Source: Candidatus Poribacteria bacterium (GTDB lineage: Bacteria; Poribacteria; WGA-4E; WGA-3G). Taken from it: a stretch of DNA of 54,784 nt. This document shows positions 16,413-24,987 of this stretch, one piece after another; position 1 is the first letter of the stretch, and each line of letters starts with the position of its first letter. Position numbers and translations under genes: made by a program. The stretch covers positions 1 through 54,784 of the forward strand of contig JAJECN010000015.1 of the NCBI GenBank assembly GCA_022821965.1. Direction: 5' to 3'. A model generated the notes under the pieces. That model saw only the letters and a list, made by a program, of their open reading frames with translations. It searched no databases and was not told the DNA's origin.

Positions 16413-17459
16413 ATGTCAAATCAAACAACAAAGGTCCGCGCTGCTGTTGTCGGGCTTGGTTGGCCCGGGATGCAACATCTCAAAGGCTATACAGTTGACC
16501 CGCGTTCAGAAGTTATCGCTGTCTGCGACTTGGATAAGGCGCGCGTCCAAGAGGTGGCGAAGCAACATAAAATACCGAATACGTATACCAACCACCTGGA
16601 GATGCTGAAAAATCAGGATATTGATGCCGTGAGTGTCTGTTTGCCCAACTTCCTCCACGCGCCTATTTCTATTGACGCATTGAACGCTGGCAAGCATGTG
16701 CTTTGTGAAAAGCCTCCGGCTCGGAGTGCTCAGGAGGCAAAGGCTATGGCGGATACAGCCGCCCAAAATGGAAAGACCTTAATGTACGCCCTCGTACAAC
16801 GGTTCGATGGAAGTTCCCAGCATCTCAAGCAGCTTGTTAAAGCGGGCGAACTCGGCGACGTTTATTTCGGTAAAGCCGCTTACGTCCGGCGGCGCGGCGT
16901 TCCTATCGGCAAAGAAGGCTGGTTTGTGGATAGAGAACGCTCCGGCGGTGGCGCGCTCATTGACATCGGTGTTCATGCTTTAGATTGTATCTGGTGGCTC
17001 ATGAACTCCCCCAGACCGGTTGAAGTCATGGGTGCGTCGTATTCCCACTTTGGACACCTCGTGCCAGACGATGTTAAATATGATGTTGACGATGGCACCT
17101 TCGCCCAAATCCGCTTTGAAAACGGCGCGACAATTATCCTTGAAACAACATGGGCACTGAACCTACCGGGCGACAATTACATTAAAATCGCTGGAACAAA
17201 AGCAGGCGTGACGCTCAACCCCTTCACCCTTTACACAGAAAAAGACGGTAAGGAAGTGGATAAACCCCTTAGTGCACCTTCTATTAACGGCTTTGACGAA
17301 GAGGTAAAGCACTTCGTGGAATGCATCGTTGACGGCAAGGAACCTATCTCTTCAGCAGAACAGGGTATCATGCTGATGCAGATGCTTGACGGTATTTACG
17401 AATCTGCGGAAAAGGGGCGATCTGTGCCTATCGTAGATTTAAGTGCCGTGAACGGATGA
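16413..17459 (+). CDS. Gfo/Idh/MocA-family oxidoreductase
   Basis: 348 aa. The Rossmann segment AAVVGLGWPGMQHLKGY is at 10-26 (G-x-G-x-x-G with Trp in place of the common second residue), CEKPP is near 98, and DIGVHALDCIWWLM near 188 is the canonical C-terminal motif with the conserved His. NAD(P)-dependent sugar dehydrogenase family; substrate unknown. The last four bases overlap the start codon of the ABC-2 permease (ATGA), so it is translationally coupled to an exporter operon. This suggests, without proof, that its product and the exporter serve one pathway. Confidence 0.92.
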   Translation: MSNQTTKVRAAVVGLGWPGMQHLKGYTVDPRSEVIAVCDLDKARVQEVAKQHKIPNTYTNHLEMLKNQDIDAVSVCLPNFLHAPISIDALNAGKHVLCEKPPARSAQEAKAMADTAAQNGKTLMYALVQRFDGSSQHLKQLVKAGELGDVYFGKAAYVRRRGVPIGKEGWFVDRERSGGGALIDIGVHALDCIWWLMNSPRPVEVMGASYSHFGHLVPDDVKYDVDDGTFAQIRFENGATIILETTWALNLPGDNYIKIAGTKAGVTLNPFTLYTEKDGKEVDKPLSAPSINGFDEEVKHFVECIVDGKEPISSAEQGIMLMQMLDGIYESAEKGRSVPIVDLSAVNG

Positions 17460-18271
17460 GATTCCTCTATCAGGCATCCCAGGTCTATTTGGCATTTGCA
17501 AGGAAATCGTTTCAGAAGCAGATGCAATATCGGGTTGCGAACCTCGCGGGGTTGATTACCAATTTCTTCTTTCTGTTGGTGTATGTTTTTGTCTATACTG
17601 CTTTCTATGCAGTGTATACCGGTCCACAGCCCCTCAATCTGGATGAGGTTATCACCTATTTTGTTCTTTGTCAGTCTTTTTTCATGCTTATGCCGTTTTG
17701 GGGTGCTCGCTCTGAAATTACGAGCGCGATTAAAGACGGCAGCGTCGCGCTCCAATTAACTAAACCGGTTGACTTCCAGACGTATTGGTTCACGGATGAA
17801 TTCGGTAAAGCCTGTTATTACCTGCTCATGCGGGGACTTCCAACTTTTCTTATCAGTATTTTCTTCTTCAAGGTTGCGATTCCGCAGCAACCCACCGTCC
17901 TAATAGCGTTCGCAGTTTCAATGGTGCTTTCTATTCTGATGAGTGCTGCGATCACGATAACAATTTTTAGCAGTGCGTTCTGGACGCTGGATACGACGGG
18001 AATTTCTGGAATCTCTTATTCCATAATTTTCTTATTTTCCGGTATGTTGGTTCCGATCGCGCTGTGGCCCGAATGGTTGGCACACATCGCAAGATGGTTA
18101 CCGTTTGAAGGCTTGATTGATGTCCCGTTTAGTATCTATTTGGGCAAGATTACAGGCATCAACATCTGGATTGCGATAAGCAAGCAGATGGCGTGGAACC
18201 TCTTTTTTGTAGGGCTGGGGCGATTCCTTTTAAACCGTGGATTTTCGAGGCTGGTTATACAAGGCGGTTAG
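17456..18271 (+). CDS. ABC-2 type transporter permease (first subunit)
   Basis: 271 aa, six predicted membrane helices, typical of the COG4587-like permease of the two-permease-plus-COG4586-ATPase exporters. Seen: a cytoplasmic amphipathic entry (KSFQKQMQYRVANLAGLI), a helix near 35-60 and a C-terminal helix. The DGSVALQLTKPVDFQTYW segment is the family's coupling region. It starts inside the stop of the preceding dehydrogenase (ATGA). Substrate unknown. It should assemble with the permease at 18289 and the ATPase at 19208. Confidence 0.88.
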   Translation: MRFLYQASQVYLAFARKSFQKQMQYRVANLAGLITNFFFLLVYVFVYTAFYAVYTGPQPLNLDEVITYFVLCQSFFMLMPFWGARSEITSAIKDGSVALQLTKPVDFQTYWFTDEFGKACYYLLMRGLPTFLISIFFFKVAIPQQPTVLIAFAVSMVLSILMSAAITITIFSSAFWTLDTTGISGISYSIIFLFSGMLVPIALWPEWLAHIARWLPFEGLIDVPFSIYLGKITGINIWIAISKQMAWNLFFVGLGRFLLNRGFSRLVIQGG

Positions 18272-18288
18272 TAGGTATCTCGAAAAAA

Positions 18289-19089
18289 ATGCACCATCTG
18301 TCACTCTACTTCCATTTCGTCAAACTTCGTATCCGATCGCAGATGGAATACCGACTCTCGTTTCTTTTTGAACTGTTTGCGCAAGCGAGTATCTCCGTCA
18401 TGGATTTTTTCATGATTGCGCTCCTCTTTAACCGTTTCAAACAGTTAGCGGGATGGAGTCTATGGGAAGTCGGGTTCCTCTACGGCATAGTTGGGATCTG
18501 CTTTGCTGTCGCCGAGATGGTTGGGAGGGGGTTTGATGTCTTTCAGAGAAATGTTGTACGTGGCGGCTTTGATACAATGCTGGTCCGACCCCTCGGCACT
18601 TTCTATCAAGTTTTCGCACATGAATTTCTGCTCCGTCGGGTAGGAAGAATAGCGCAAGCAGTTGTTGTGTTGCTTATTGCGAATTCGCAGCTAACTATCC
18701 CTTGGTCATTTGCTAAGGTAGGGTATCTGTTCGTTACACTGATGAGCGGCACCTGCTTTTTTATAGGTCTCTTCGTCATCGGTGCGACGAGTTGTTTTTG
18801 GACTGTCCAATCAATTGAGATCATTAATATTTTCACGAACGGTGGTGTGTTCATGGGAAGCTACCCGTTTTCTATCTATCGGTGGTGGTTTCGGCATTTT
18901 TTCACTTTTATTATTCCACTGGCGTGTGTTAACTATTTTCCATCCCTTTTTCTGCTGGGTAAGGTTGGATCGTCTGGGGTCTCACCGATTGGTGTGCAGT
19001 TAGCCCCGTTCGCGGGTTTCCTCTTTCTCGGTATCACCATGCTGTTCTGGAGATGGGGCGTTTTACGCTATCAAAGCACAGGACATTAG
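18289..19089 (+). CDS. ABC-2 type transporter permease (second subunit)
   Basis: 266 aa from the ATG at 18289, seventeen bases after the first permease. A longer frame back to 18193 overlaps that permease and adds residues with no membrane or family character, so the shorter start is preferred, although its ribosome-binding site is weak. Six predicted helices, COG3694-like. The GFDTMLVRPLGTFYQVF segment parallels the coupling region of its partner. Together they form the heterodimeric channel of the exporter powered by the ATPase at 19208. Confidence 0.85.
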   Translation: MHHLSLYFHFVKLRIRSQMEYRLSFLFELFAQASISVMDFFMIALLFNRFKQLAGWSLWEVGFLYGIVGICFAVAEMVGRGFDVFQRNVVRGGFDTMLVRPLGTFYQVFAHEFLLRRVGRIAQAVVVLLIANSQLTIPWSFAKVGYLFVTLMSGTCFFIGLFVIGATSCFWTVQSIEIINIFTNGGVFMGSYPFSIYRWWFRHFFTFIIPLACVNYFPSLFLLGKVGSSGVSPIGVQLAPFAGFLFLGITMLFWRWGVLRYQSTGH

Positions 19090-19090
19090 A

Positions 19091-19197
19091 TGGTTATCGG
19101 TTATCGGTGGTCGGTTAAGAGACCATTTGTGGAAGCACAAGAAAAGTAAATGACACAACAAAGGAACTGACAACTATTCCTCTGACGACTGACAATC
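19091..19197. repeat. Heptamer inverted-repeat element 2
   Basis: Left arm GGTTATCGGTTATCGGTGGTC (19092-19112) and right arm of reverse-complement heptamers (about 19166-19195), separating the second permease from its ATPase inside one apparent operon. Confidence 0.7.
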
Positions 19198-19207
19198 CTA
19201 AAAAAAT

Positions 19208-20233
19208 ATGATTGAAGTTGATAATCTGAGCAAGACCTTCAAAGTCTATCATCACCGCAAAGGCTTTTTCGGGAGTTTTGTGAATCTTTTTTCCCGTAGA
19301 CACCGTGTTATTCGAGCGGTGGACAGCGTTTCATTCACGGTCCAACGCGGCGAAATTGTGGGATATTTGGGACCAAACGGTGCGGGCAAGTCAACGACTA
19401 TTAAGATGTTAACCGGTATTTTGGTGCCTTCGTCAGGCAGTGTGACTGTGAACGGCTATGTTCCACATCGGCAGCGAAAGGAAAACGCCAAACACATTGG
19501 GGTTGTGTTTGGGCAGCGTTCACATTTGTGGTTTGATTTACCAGTCCAAGAGTCATTCGAGTTGCTACAGCGTATCTATCGGATTCCAGAGGTACAATAT
19601 CGTGACAATGTAGAAATGTTCGATGCCCTGCTCAACCTTGGTGATTTTTTCCAGACACCTGTCCGCCAGTTGAGCCTCGGTCAGCGAATGCGTGCAGACA
19701 TCGCCGCTGCGCTGCTCCATAATCCGGATGTCTTGTTCCTTGATGAACCAACGATTGGTTTAGATGTCGTCGCCAAGGCACGTATCCGCGAGTTTATCCA
19801 ACAAATCAACGCCGAGCGGGAGGTCACAGTTGTATTGACAACACACGATTTAGATGATGTCGAGAAATTATGTAAGCGTGTCATTCTCATAGACAACGCG
19901 CGCCTCTGTTTCGATGGGAAACTCGCCTCACTCCGGCGTTTGCTTTCGACAGAACGACTTTTAACTGTTGATTATGCTGAAATCTATCCAGACATCGGCA
20001 TCCCCAAGGCGCATGTTACCTTTCAAGAGGGTGCGCGCGTGCAATATCGATTCTCTCCAGAAGAAATTAGTACGGCAGACCTCATCGGGGCAATCCTCCA
20101 AAAGTTCAAGATTGTGGATATATCGGTCGAAGAGCCTGATATTGAGGAGTTAATCAAGACGGTCTACGAGGATAATCTCACGCTTGAACGTAAATTGGCG
20201 AAGTCGATACCACCGGACACACAGGCAAATTGA
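19208..20233 (+). CDS. ABC-2 exporter ATP-binding protein
   Basis: 341 aa, longer than a minimal ATPase, as in the COG4586 family. Walker A GPNGAGKST near 59-67, signature LSLGQRMRAD, Walker B VLFLDEPT, switch His in TTHDLDD. The first 45 residues contain the family's extra segment (HHRKGFFGSFVNLFSRRHRVIRAV), and about 100 C-terminal residues form an accessory domain. Forms a complete exporter with the two permeases upstream. Its ATG is preceded only by an A-rich stretch. A good promoter for the next gene starts right after its stop. Confidence 0.92.
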   Translation: MIEVDNLSKTFKVYHHRKGFFGSFVNLFSRRHRVIRAVDSVSFTVQRGEIVGYLGPNGAGKSTTIKMLTGILVPSSGSVTVNGYVPHRQRKENAKHIGVVFGQRSHLWFDLPVQESFELLQRIYRIPEVQYRDNVEMFDALLNLGDFFQTPVRQLSLGQRMRADIAAALLHNPDVLFLDEPTIGLDVVAKARIREFIQQINAEREVTVVLTTHDLDDVEKLCKRVILIDNARLCFDGKLASLRRLLSTERLLTVDYAEIYPDIGIPKAHVTFQEGARVQYRFSPEEISTADLIGAILQKFKIVDISVEEPDIEELIKTVYEDNLTLERKLAKSIPPDTQAN

Positions 20234-20234
20234 C

Positions 20235-20264
20235 TTGACAGACCGCGAATCTATCAGTTAGAAT
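20235..20264 (+). promoter_or_regulatory. Promoter of the LamG-protein gene
   Basis: TTGACA at 20235-20240, an 18-base spacer and TAGAAT at 20259-20264. It starts two bases after the ATPase stop codon and gives a leader of about 120 bases before the ATG at 20388, which is preceded by AAAGGAG. Confidence 0.7.
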
Positions 20265-20387
20265 GTATGGAAAGGTTTTAGCGAACCTGATTGTTGTAGA
20301 TGTGTCTTATTAATCAACGACTAAAGGTGGGGGGTAATTCTTGTATCCCTTTGCCTCTAATTTCTGAAACTAAAAGGAGCAATCTAA

Positions 20388-21158
20388 ATGCGTCTAAGAA
20401 ATATCAGAATAATCGGTGTACTCGCCGCACTCCTCACTGTGTTCTGCTATGTGACCGCGGTTGATGCACAAGATTTCGTAACGGATGGACTCGTTGCGAT
20501 GTATACGCTCAATGAAGCAGATTTGGATGGCAACACTGTTAAGGATGTCCTTGGTAAAAACGATGCAGAACTTGTTGGTAAACTCAAATTTGTCGAGGGT
20601 GCGACAGATGGCACCGGAGAAGCGATGGAATTTGAAGGGAAACCCGACAGCTACGTTCAGATCCCTGATATGGGTGATTTTGAATTTGTGTCTATTGAAT
20701 GCTACGCCTTGGAAGCTCAGTTTGGGGGCATTCAAGGCATCGTTTCAACGTGGATGTGGGAGGCAGGCAAGGTCCATTTCAAATTTGAGGGCAATCAGAT
20801 CCAGGTTCATAAAAACGATGGGGTCAAGATTCGCTTGAATGCTGAAACCGATACATGGTATCACATTATCTACACCAGCAATACCAAAGACAACGAACTT
20901 AAACTCTATGTTGATGGTGAGTTAGTTGATGAAGGGAATGCTGGCACAACCCCTGAAAACATGAAGGAACGGCGTATTGGTAGTGAGCACAATGGCAGAT
21001 TCCTCATCGGGATGATAGATAACGTCCGCATTTATGATCGGATTCTTGACGAAAAAGAGGTTGAACAGAATTTTGAATCTAAGAGCGATCAGTTACCTGT
21101 TGAACCTGCTGGAAAGCTCTCAGCCACTTGGGCATATCTCAAGGCAGTGAGAAATTAA
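20388..21158 (+). CDS. Secreted LamG/concanavalin-like domain protein
   Basis: 256 aa. Signal peptide 1-27 ending AVDA. One LamG-like jelly-roll domain (about 35-230), with the usual signposts YTLNEADLDGNTVKDVLGKN near the start, WYHIIYTSN, KLYVDGELVDEG and IGMIDNVRIYDRILDEKEV at the end. Likely binds carbohydrate or protein outside the cell. The tail GKLSATWAYLK is short and basic and may be a recognition tail. A strong AAGGAG precedes the start. Own promoter at 20235; a hairpin at 21196-21226 follows. Confidence 0.85.
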   Translation: MRLRNIRIIGVLAALLTVFCYVTAVDAQDFVTDGLVAMYTLNEADLDGNTVKDVLGKNDAELVGKLKFVEGATDGTGEAMEFEGKPDSYVQIPDMGDFEFVSIECYALEAQFGGIQGIVSTWMWEAGKVHFKFEGNQIQVHKNDGVKIRLNAETDTWYHIIYTSNTKDNELKLYVDGELVDEGNAGTTPENMKERRIGSEHNGRFLIGMIDNVRIYDRILDEKEVEQNFESKSDQLPVEPAGKLSATWAYLKAVRN

Positions 21159-21195
21159 ACGCAGGCACCTACAGAACATGAACACTGCTAAAGTT

Positions 21196-21226
21196 GTTGG
21201 GCGAGGTCTCCGCACCTTAGCCCAAC
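21196..21226 (+). terminator. Hairpin between LamG and nucleotidyltransferase genes
   Basis: GTTGGGC (21196-21202) pairs with GCCCAAC (21220-21226), with an inner partial GAGGT/ACCTT pairing. There is no T run after it, so it may be a factor-dependent terminator or an attenuator before the next gene, 25 bases downstream. Confidence 0.4.
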
Positions 21227-21250
21227 ACGATTAAAACGGAGTAGAACCCC

Positions 21251-22147
21251 ATCATTAGAAAAGCGATTATCCCCATTGCTGGATACGGGACACGTCTTTT
21301 CCCCGCAACGAAAGCCGTACCGAAAGCACTCTTTCCGATTATTGATCAGGATGGTATCGCAAAGCCGGTCATTCAGTTGATTATTGAGGAAGCGTTAACG
21401 GCGGGTGTAGAAGAGGTGTGTATTGTCGCGCAACCCCAACAGGTTGAGCCGATTACCACCTATTTTTCTGGTACGGTCGCCGATGCGATTCGTGAGAAAC
21501 CGGAATTAGCAGCGCAGGCAGACCGGTTGGAAGAGATAGGTAATCGACTGCATTTCGCAATTCAGGCGGAGCCGGAAGGATTCGGACACGCCATCTATTG
21601 TGCAAGGGATTTTGCGGGTGGTGAGTCGGTTATGATTCTGCTCGGGGATCATCTCTATATTCCAGAATCGGGTGTTTCTTGTGCCAAGCAACTCATGGAT
21701 GTTTACACAGAGGTTGGGCGGTCTGTCACAAGCCTTGATTTCTGTCATGAAAGTGAACTCTCGCTCAACGGCGTTGTTCACGGCAGCCCTTCTGTGGAAT
21801 CCGAGAGGCTTTTTACGTTATCACAAATTGCAGAAAAGCCGACGGTGGCGTTCGCACAGCAGCATCTCCGCGTGGAAGGTATCCCGGAACAGCAATACCT
21901 CTGCAACTTCGGCATCGACCTTCTGACTCCTCTCCTCTTTGATATTCTGGATTACAATTACAAAAACCGAATCGTGACGCATGGCGAGATTCAACTGCGG
22001 GATGCGATGACGGAAATCATAAAACGGGAAGGTATGCACGGTTATCGCGTCGCGGGTCAGCGTTACGATACGGGAAACCCACAGGAGCTGCTCAGGACTG
22101 TGAATGCCTTTGGATTACAAAGCCCCTATCGGAATTCTCTAATCTAA
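21251..22147 (+). CDS. GalU-like sugar-1-phosphate nucleotidyltransferase with a non-standard start
   Basis: About 298 aa. Transfers a nucleotidyl group from NTP to sugar-1-phosphate; the UTP-glucose-1-phosphate family is the best guess. The opening KAIIPIAGYGTRLFPATKAV is the nucleotide-binding loop, with G-x-G-T-R and the following Lys. DHLYIP holds the metal Asp. In this frame no ATG, GTG or TTG lies between an upstream TAG (21242-21244) and the signature. GGAG at 21238-21241 is nine bases before ATC at 21251, so translation seems to begin at ATC or the next codon, ATT. The first ATG, at 21377, would delete the active site. The end overlaps the convergent UPF0173 gene by nine bases. Confidence 0.82.
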   Translation: MIRKAIIPIAGYGTRLFPATKAVPKALFPIIDQDGIAKPVIQLIIEEALTAGVEEVCIVAQPQQVEPITTYFSGTVADAIREKPELAAQADRLEEIGNRLHFAIQAEPEGFGHAIYCARDFAGGESVMILLGDHLYIPESGVSCAKQLMDVYTEVGRSVTSLDFCHESELSLNGVVHGSPSVESERLFTLSQIAEKPTVAFAQQHLRVEGIPEQQYLCNFGIDLLTPLLFDILDYNYKNRIVTHGEIQLRDAMTEIIKREGMHGYRVAGQRYDTGNPQELLRTVNAFGLQSPYRNSLI

Positions 22148-22849
22148 CGTTTCCCCAACCGCTAACGAAATAATTTCCACATCCTGAGATGCTGTCAATT
22201 TACGGAGTTCTTCAGGGGTTCCTGTCAATAGTGGGAAAGTGCCGTAATGGATGGGTAGAATCGCTGGGACATTGAGCAGTTGTGCAGCGTAAGTGGCTTC
22301 ACGGGGTCCCATCGTAAAATGGTCACCGATGGGCAGTAGTGCCAAGTCAGGTTGATAAATCTCACCGATAATCCGCATATCACCGAAAACATTCGTATCT
22401 CCAGCGTGATAGATCTTATAGCCGTTTCCAAATTCAATAATGTAACCCGCTGGTTCGCCTAAATAAACTGTTGTGCCGTCTTCCTCTGTGAAGCTGCTGC
22501 TATGGTTGGCTGAGACCATCGTTGCCTTCACGTCCCCGACTGTGACAGTGCCACCTTTGTTCATCCCAATTGTGTTCTCAATTCCATGTTTGCCGAGCCA
22601 TCCTGCGATTTCGACGATGGATACAACTGTCGGTGTATGTTTTTTCGCAAGAGGCACCGCGTCGCCGATATGATCAGCGTGCCCGTGTGTTATGAGGATA
22701 ATATCAAGACTGTCGAAGGTCTTGAGCGCGTCAGGACACACAGGGTTATTGGTTACCCACGGATCTATGAGAAGTGTTTGTCCATCCGCTTCGATTTTGA
22801 AGGTGGAATGTCCGAGCCATGTCAGGCGAATACCGTTATTCAATTTCAT
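22139..22849 (-). CDS. UPF0173 metal-dependent hydrolase (beta-lactamase fold)
   Basis: 236 aa, usual length. The opening LTWLGHSTFKIE and the metal motif THGHADHIGD (H-x-H-x-D-H) near 54-63 are diagnostic of the UlaG-like/UPF0173 group. Further ligands are in SANHSS, HAGDTNVFGD and the closing PIHYGTFP. Hydrolytic substrate unknown. Cytoplasmic. Its ATG overlaps the stop of the upstream PLP enzyme (22846-22849), a coupled pair, and its 3' end overlaps the nucleotidyltransferase by nine bases on the opposite strand. Confidence 0.92.
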   Translation of the reverse strand: MKLNNGIRLTWLGHSTFKIEADGQTLLIDPWVTNNPVCPDALKTFDSLDIILITHGHADHIGDAVPLAKKHTPTVVSIVEIAGWLGKHGIENTIGMNKGGTVTVGDVKATMVSANHSSSFTEEDGTTVYLGEPAGYIIEFGNGYKIYHAGDTNVFGDMRIIGEIYQPDLALLPIGDHFTMGPREATYAAQLLNVPAILPIHYGTFPLLTGTPEELRKLTASQDVEIISLAVGETLD

Positions 22850-23967
22850 GCTGTCTTACCTAAGATTTCCTTTAATCTTTGAGCGATAATTTCTATTTCT
22901 CCGGGCATCAGGGTTTGTCCGTTGATGAGGACACCGTCTGCCCCCGCGCCTGCGATGTCAATGGAAGGTTCACCTGCTGCGAGTTGCTGGAGGATTTCGT
23001 CTCGTGTGATGCCGAGTTGTTCTGCGTCAAATCGGATTTCGGTGCGCGGCATCGGTTGTCCGGCTTCGGAGGGGAAGCTACGATGTACTGTAACACCTTG
23101 GATGTCCGAGAACACCTCGCCATAATAGGTAACCTGATCTTCGTAGGATTGCTGTAATGCTTCGTGGTCCTGATCCAGATACCATTTGACAGCGGCGAGC
23201 AAACCGACCATCTCCTCTTTACCGACTTTCATGCCCCTGCCGATAAACGGATGTGGTGGTCCGTTGAAGGCGATAGCCTCAATCAACGATTTTTTTCCGA
23301 CGATTAAGCCGCTACTTTGGGGACCACACAAACCTTTTCCACCGCTAAAGAGTGCTAAATCCGCCCCCATCTCCGTAAAACGCCATAGATTTTCTGGAGG
23401 TGGCAACTGTGCGGCAGCATCAACGATGAGTGGGACACCGTGCCTTTCGGCGATTGCGATGGCTTCTTCATAAGACACCCAGAGATGTTCTCTGCCCGGG
23501 TTCGCGAAGTAGAAGATCGCGGCGGTTTTCTCATTGATAGCGTTTTCTAACTCGTCAGCGGTCGTTCCGTTTTCATCGCCTATTTCTACGAACGTGACCC
23601 CGACTTGCCGAACAGCAAAGTCGTATCCGACACGACCGTGACGGTGCACGATAACTTCACTTTTCATCGATGCGTCGAGGTGGGGCAATTTTTCGCGTTT
23701 GGTGGTGTCGAGTCCGGTGATACACGCTGCAGTGCTGAGTGTTAGCGCAGCGGCGGCACCACAGGAGACATAAGCTGCTTCGTTATGTGTGAGTGTCGCA
23801 ATCTCTTCACCGACCCGTTTTTGGAGTTCAATAATATCGACAAAGTGCTTTGAGGCTTCAACCATCGCCTCAACAACTTCAGATGGCATAATTGAACCAC
23901 CGAGCCGTGTGAGCGTCGCGTTGCCGTTGATAACTGTGCGAATGCCCAAGCGTTTATAAATAGTCAT
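22846..23967 (-). CDS. SelA/DgaE-like PLP-dependent enzyme
   Basis: 373 aa. Fold-type I PLP enzyme of the group containing selenocysteine synthase-like proteins and D-glucosaminate-6-phosphate ammonia lyase. Seen: the opening RTVINGNATLTRLGGS typical of the SelA-like branch, DAAAQLPPPENL with the cofactor Asp, and SGGKGLCGPQSSG with the Schiff-base Lys. No selenocysteine tRNA context is present, so a lyase or transaminase role on a sugar or amino acid is more likely than SelA itself. Coupled by a four-base overlap to the UPF0173 hydrolase. Confidence 0.85.
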   Translation of the reverse strand: MTIYKRLGIRTVINGNATLTRLGGSIMPSEVVEAMVEASKHFVDIIELQKRVGEEIATLTHNEAAYVSCGAAAALTLSTAACITGLDTTKREKLPHLDASMKSEVIVHRHGRVGYDFAVRQVGVTFVEIGDENGTTADELENAINEKTAAIFYFANPGREHLWVSYEEAIAIAERHGVPLIVDAAAQLPPPENLWRFTEMGADLALFSGGKGLCGPQSSGLIVGKKSLIEAIAFNGPPHPFIGRGMKVGKEEMVGLLAAVKWYLDQDHEALQQSYEDQVTYYGEVFSDIQGVTVHRSFPSEAGQPMPRTEIRFDAEQLGITRDEILQQLAAGEPSIDIAGAGADGVLINGQTLMPGEIEIIAQRLKEILGKTA

Positions 23968-23971
23968 TTGA

Positions 23972-24136
23972 ATGGTTATCAGTGGTTATCAGTTATCGGT
24001 TTTCAGTTAAAGAAGTCTATAAAGTGTTCTAAAGTTAGGGAAGTCCGTAAAGTTCTCAACTTTGAAACTTTAGCACACTTCACAACTTTCTTACTGACAA
24101 CTGTTCTCACTGGGAAGCATGAAAACTGACAACTAT
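23972..24136. repeat. Heptamer inverted-repeat element 3
   Basis: Left arm of RGTTATC heptamers (23972-24008) and right arm AAAACTGACAACTAT (24122-24136), enclosing an interior rich in AAGTG / ACTTT palindromes. The same interior recurs, inverted, in element 9 at 49630-49780. Confidence 0.75.
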
Positions 24137-24943
24137 TTATCCCACTTCCTCACCGTCTAATTTACCGACGTGGAGATCAATCTCTTCGCGTGTCTCGATT
24201 TTGTCTACTTTGCCATCTGCCATGTGGAAGATACGGTCGGAGACATCCAACATCTTATGGTCGTGCGTCGCTGTGATAATGGTCACACCGTTTTCATCAT
24301 TAAGGCTACGGAGTAGTGCTATAATCTCTAACCCGGTTTTGGTATCAAGGTTTCCCGTCGGTTCATCAGCAAGGACGATCGCTGGGTCGTTGGCGAGCGA
24401 GCGTGCGATTGCAACACGTTGCTGCTGTCCACCGGAGAGTTCTAAGGGTTTGTGTTGCACGCGGTCACCGAGTCCAACGAGGCTAAGGAGTTCAATACCT
24501 TTCTCTCTGCTTTCATCAGCACTCATACCGGCGAAGATCATCGGAAGTGAGACGTTTTCGAGTGCTGTCATGACGGGGATGAGGTTGAACGATTGGAAAA
24601 TATAACCGATCTTTCGACAGCGGAGCCACGCGAGTTCATACGCATCAAGTTGTGCGATGTCCACTTCATCAATGTAGACTCGCCCCTCGGTCGGTTTGTC
24701 TAAGCCACCGATCATGTTAAAGAGCGTTGATTTCCCTGAGCCTGAGGGTCCCATGATTGAGATGTACTCACCGCGCTGGATTTGGAAATTGACACCGCGG
24801 AGGGCATCTACAGTCTGGGTACCCATCTCATACCGTTTGATAAGGTTTCGGACGCGAACTGTGTTCTCTTTGGGAATAAGACGCTCAAAGCGTTCTGGTG
24901 TTTCGGCGAAAGTTGCGCCAACATCACCTATTTGTTCGTTCAT
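24137..24943 (-). CDS. LolD/MacB-type ABC transporter ATPase
   Basis: 268 aa. Walker A GPSGSGKST, Q-loop FQSFNLIP, signature LSGGQQQRVAIARS, Walker B IVLADEPTGNLD, switch ATHDHKM. The motif set is that of the type VII (MacB/LolD/FtsE) ATPases. About 28 extra residues precede the first beta strand and a charged tail follows the last. It is the most downstream gene of the minus-strand cluster that begins with the giant FtsX protein at 36399. That protein is the likely partner permease, since no other FtsX gene lies on this strand. Partnering is inferred. Confidence 0.9.
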   Translation of the reverse strand: MNEQIGDVGATFAETPERFERLIPKENTVRVRNLIKRYEMGTQTVDALRGVNFQIQRGEYISIMGPSGSGKSTLFNMIGGLDKPTEGRVYIDEVDIAQLDAYELAWLRCRKIGYIFQSFNLIPVMTALENVSLPMIFAGMSADESREKGIELLSLVGLGDRVQHKPLELSGGQQQRVAIARSLANDPAIVLADEPTGNLDTKTGLEIIALLRSLNDENGVTIITATHDHKMLDVSDRIFHMADGKVDKIETREEIDLHVGKLDGEEVG

Positions 24944-24987
24944 TTCTCTCTCCTATTTTTGCCTAAATTTCCAATTAAAGGTTCTAT

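Noticed and set aside
18193-19089. Longer start for the second ABC-2 permease
   Set aside because: The extra 32 residues overlap the first permease and have no membrane or family character; 18289 is preferred.
21377-22147. Starting the GalU-like gene at its first ATG
   Set aside because: This would remove the nucleotide-binding loop; the upstream frame is open and encodes the full signature.
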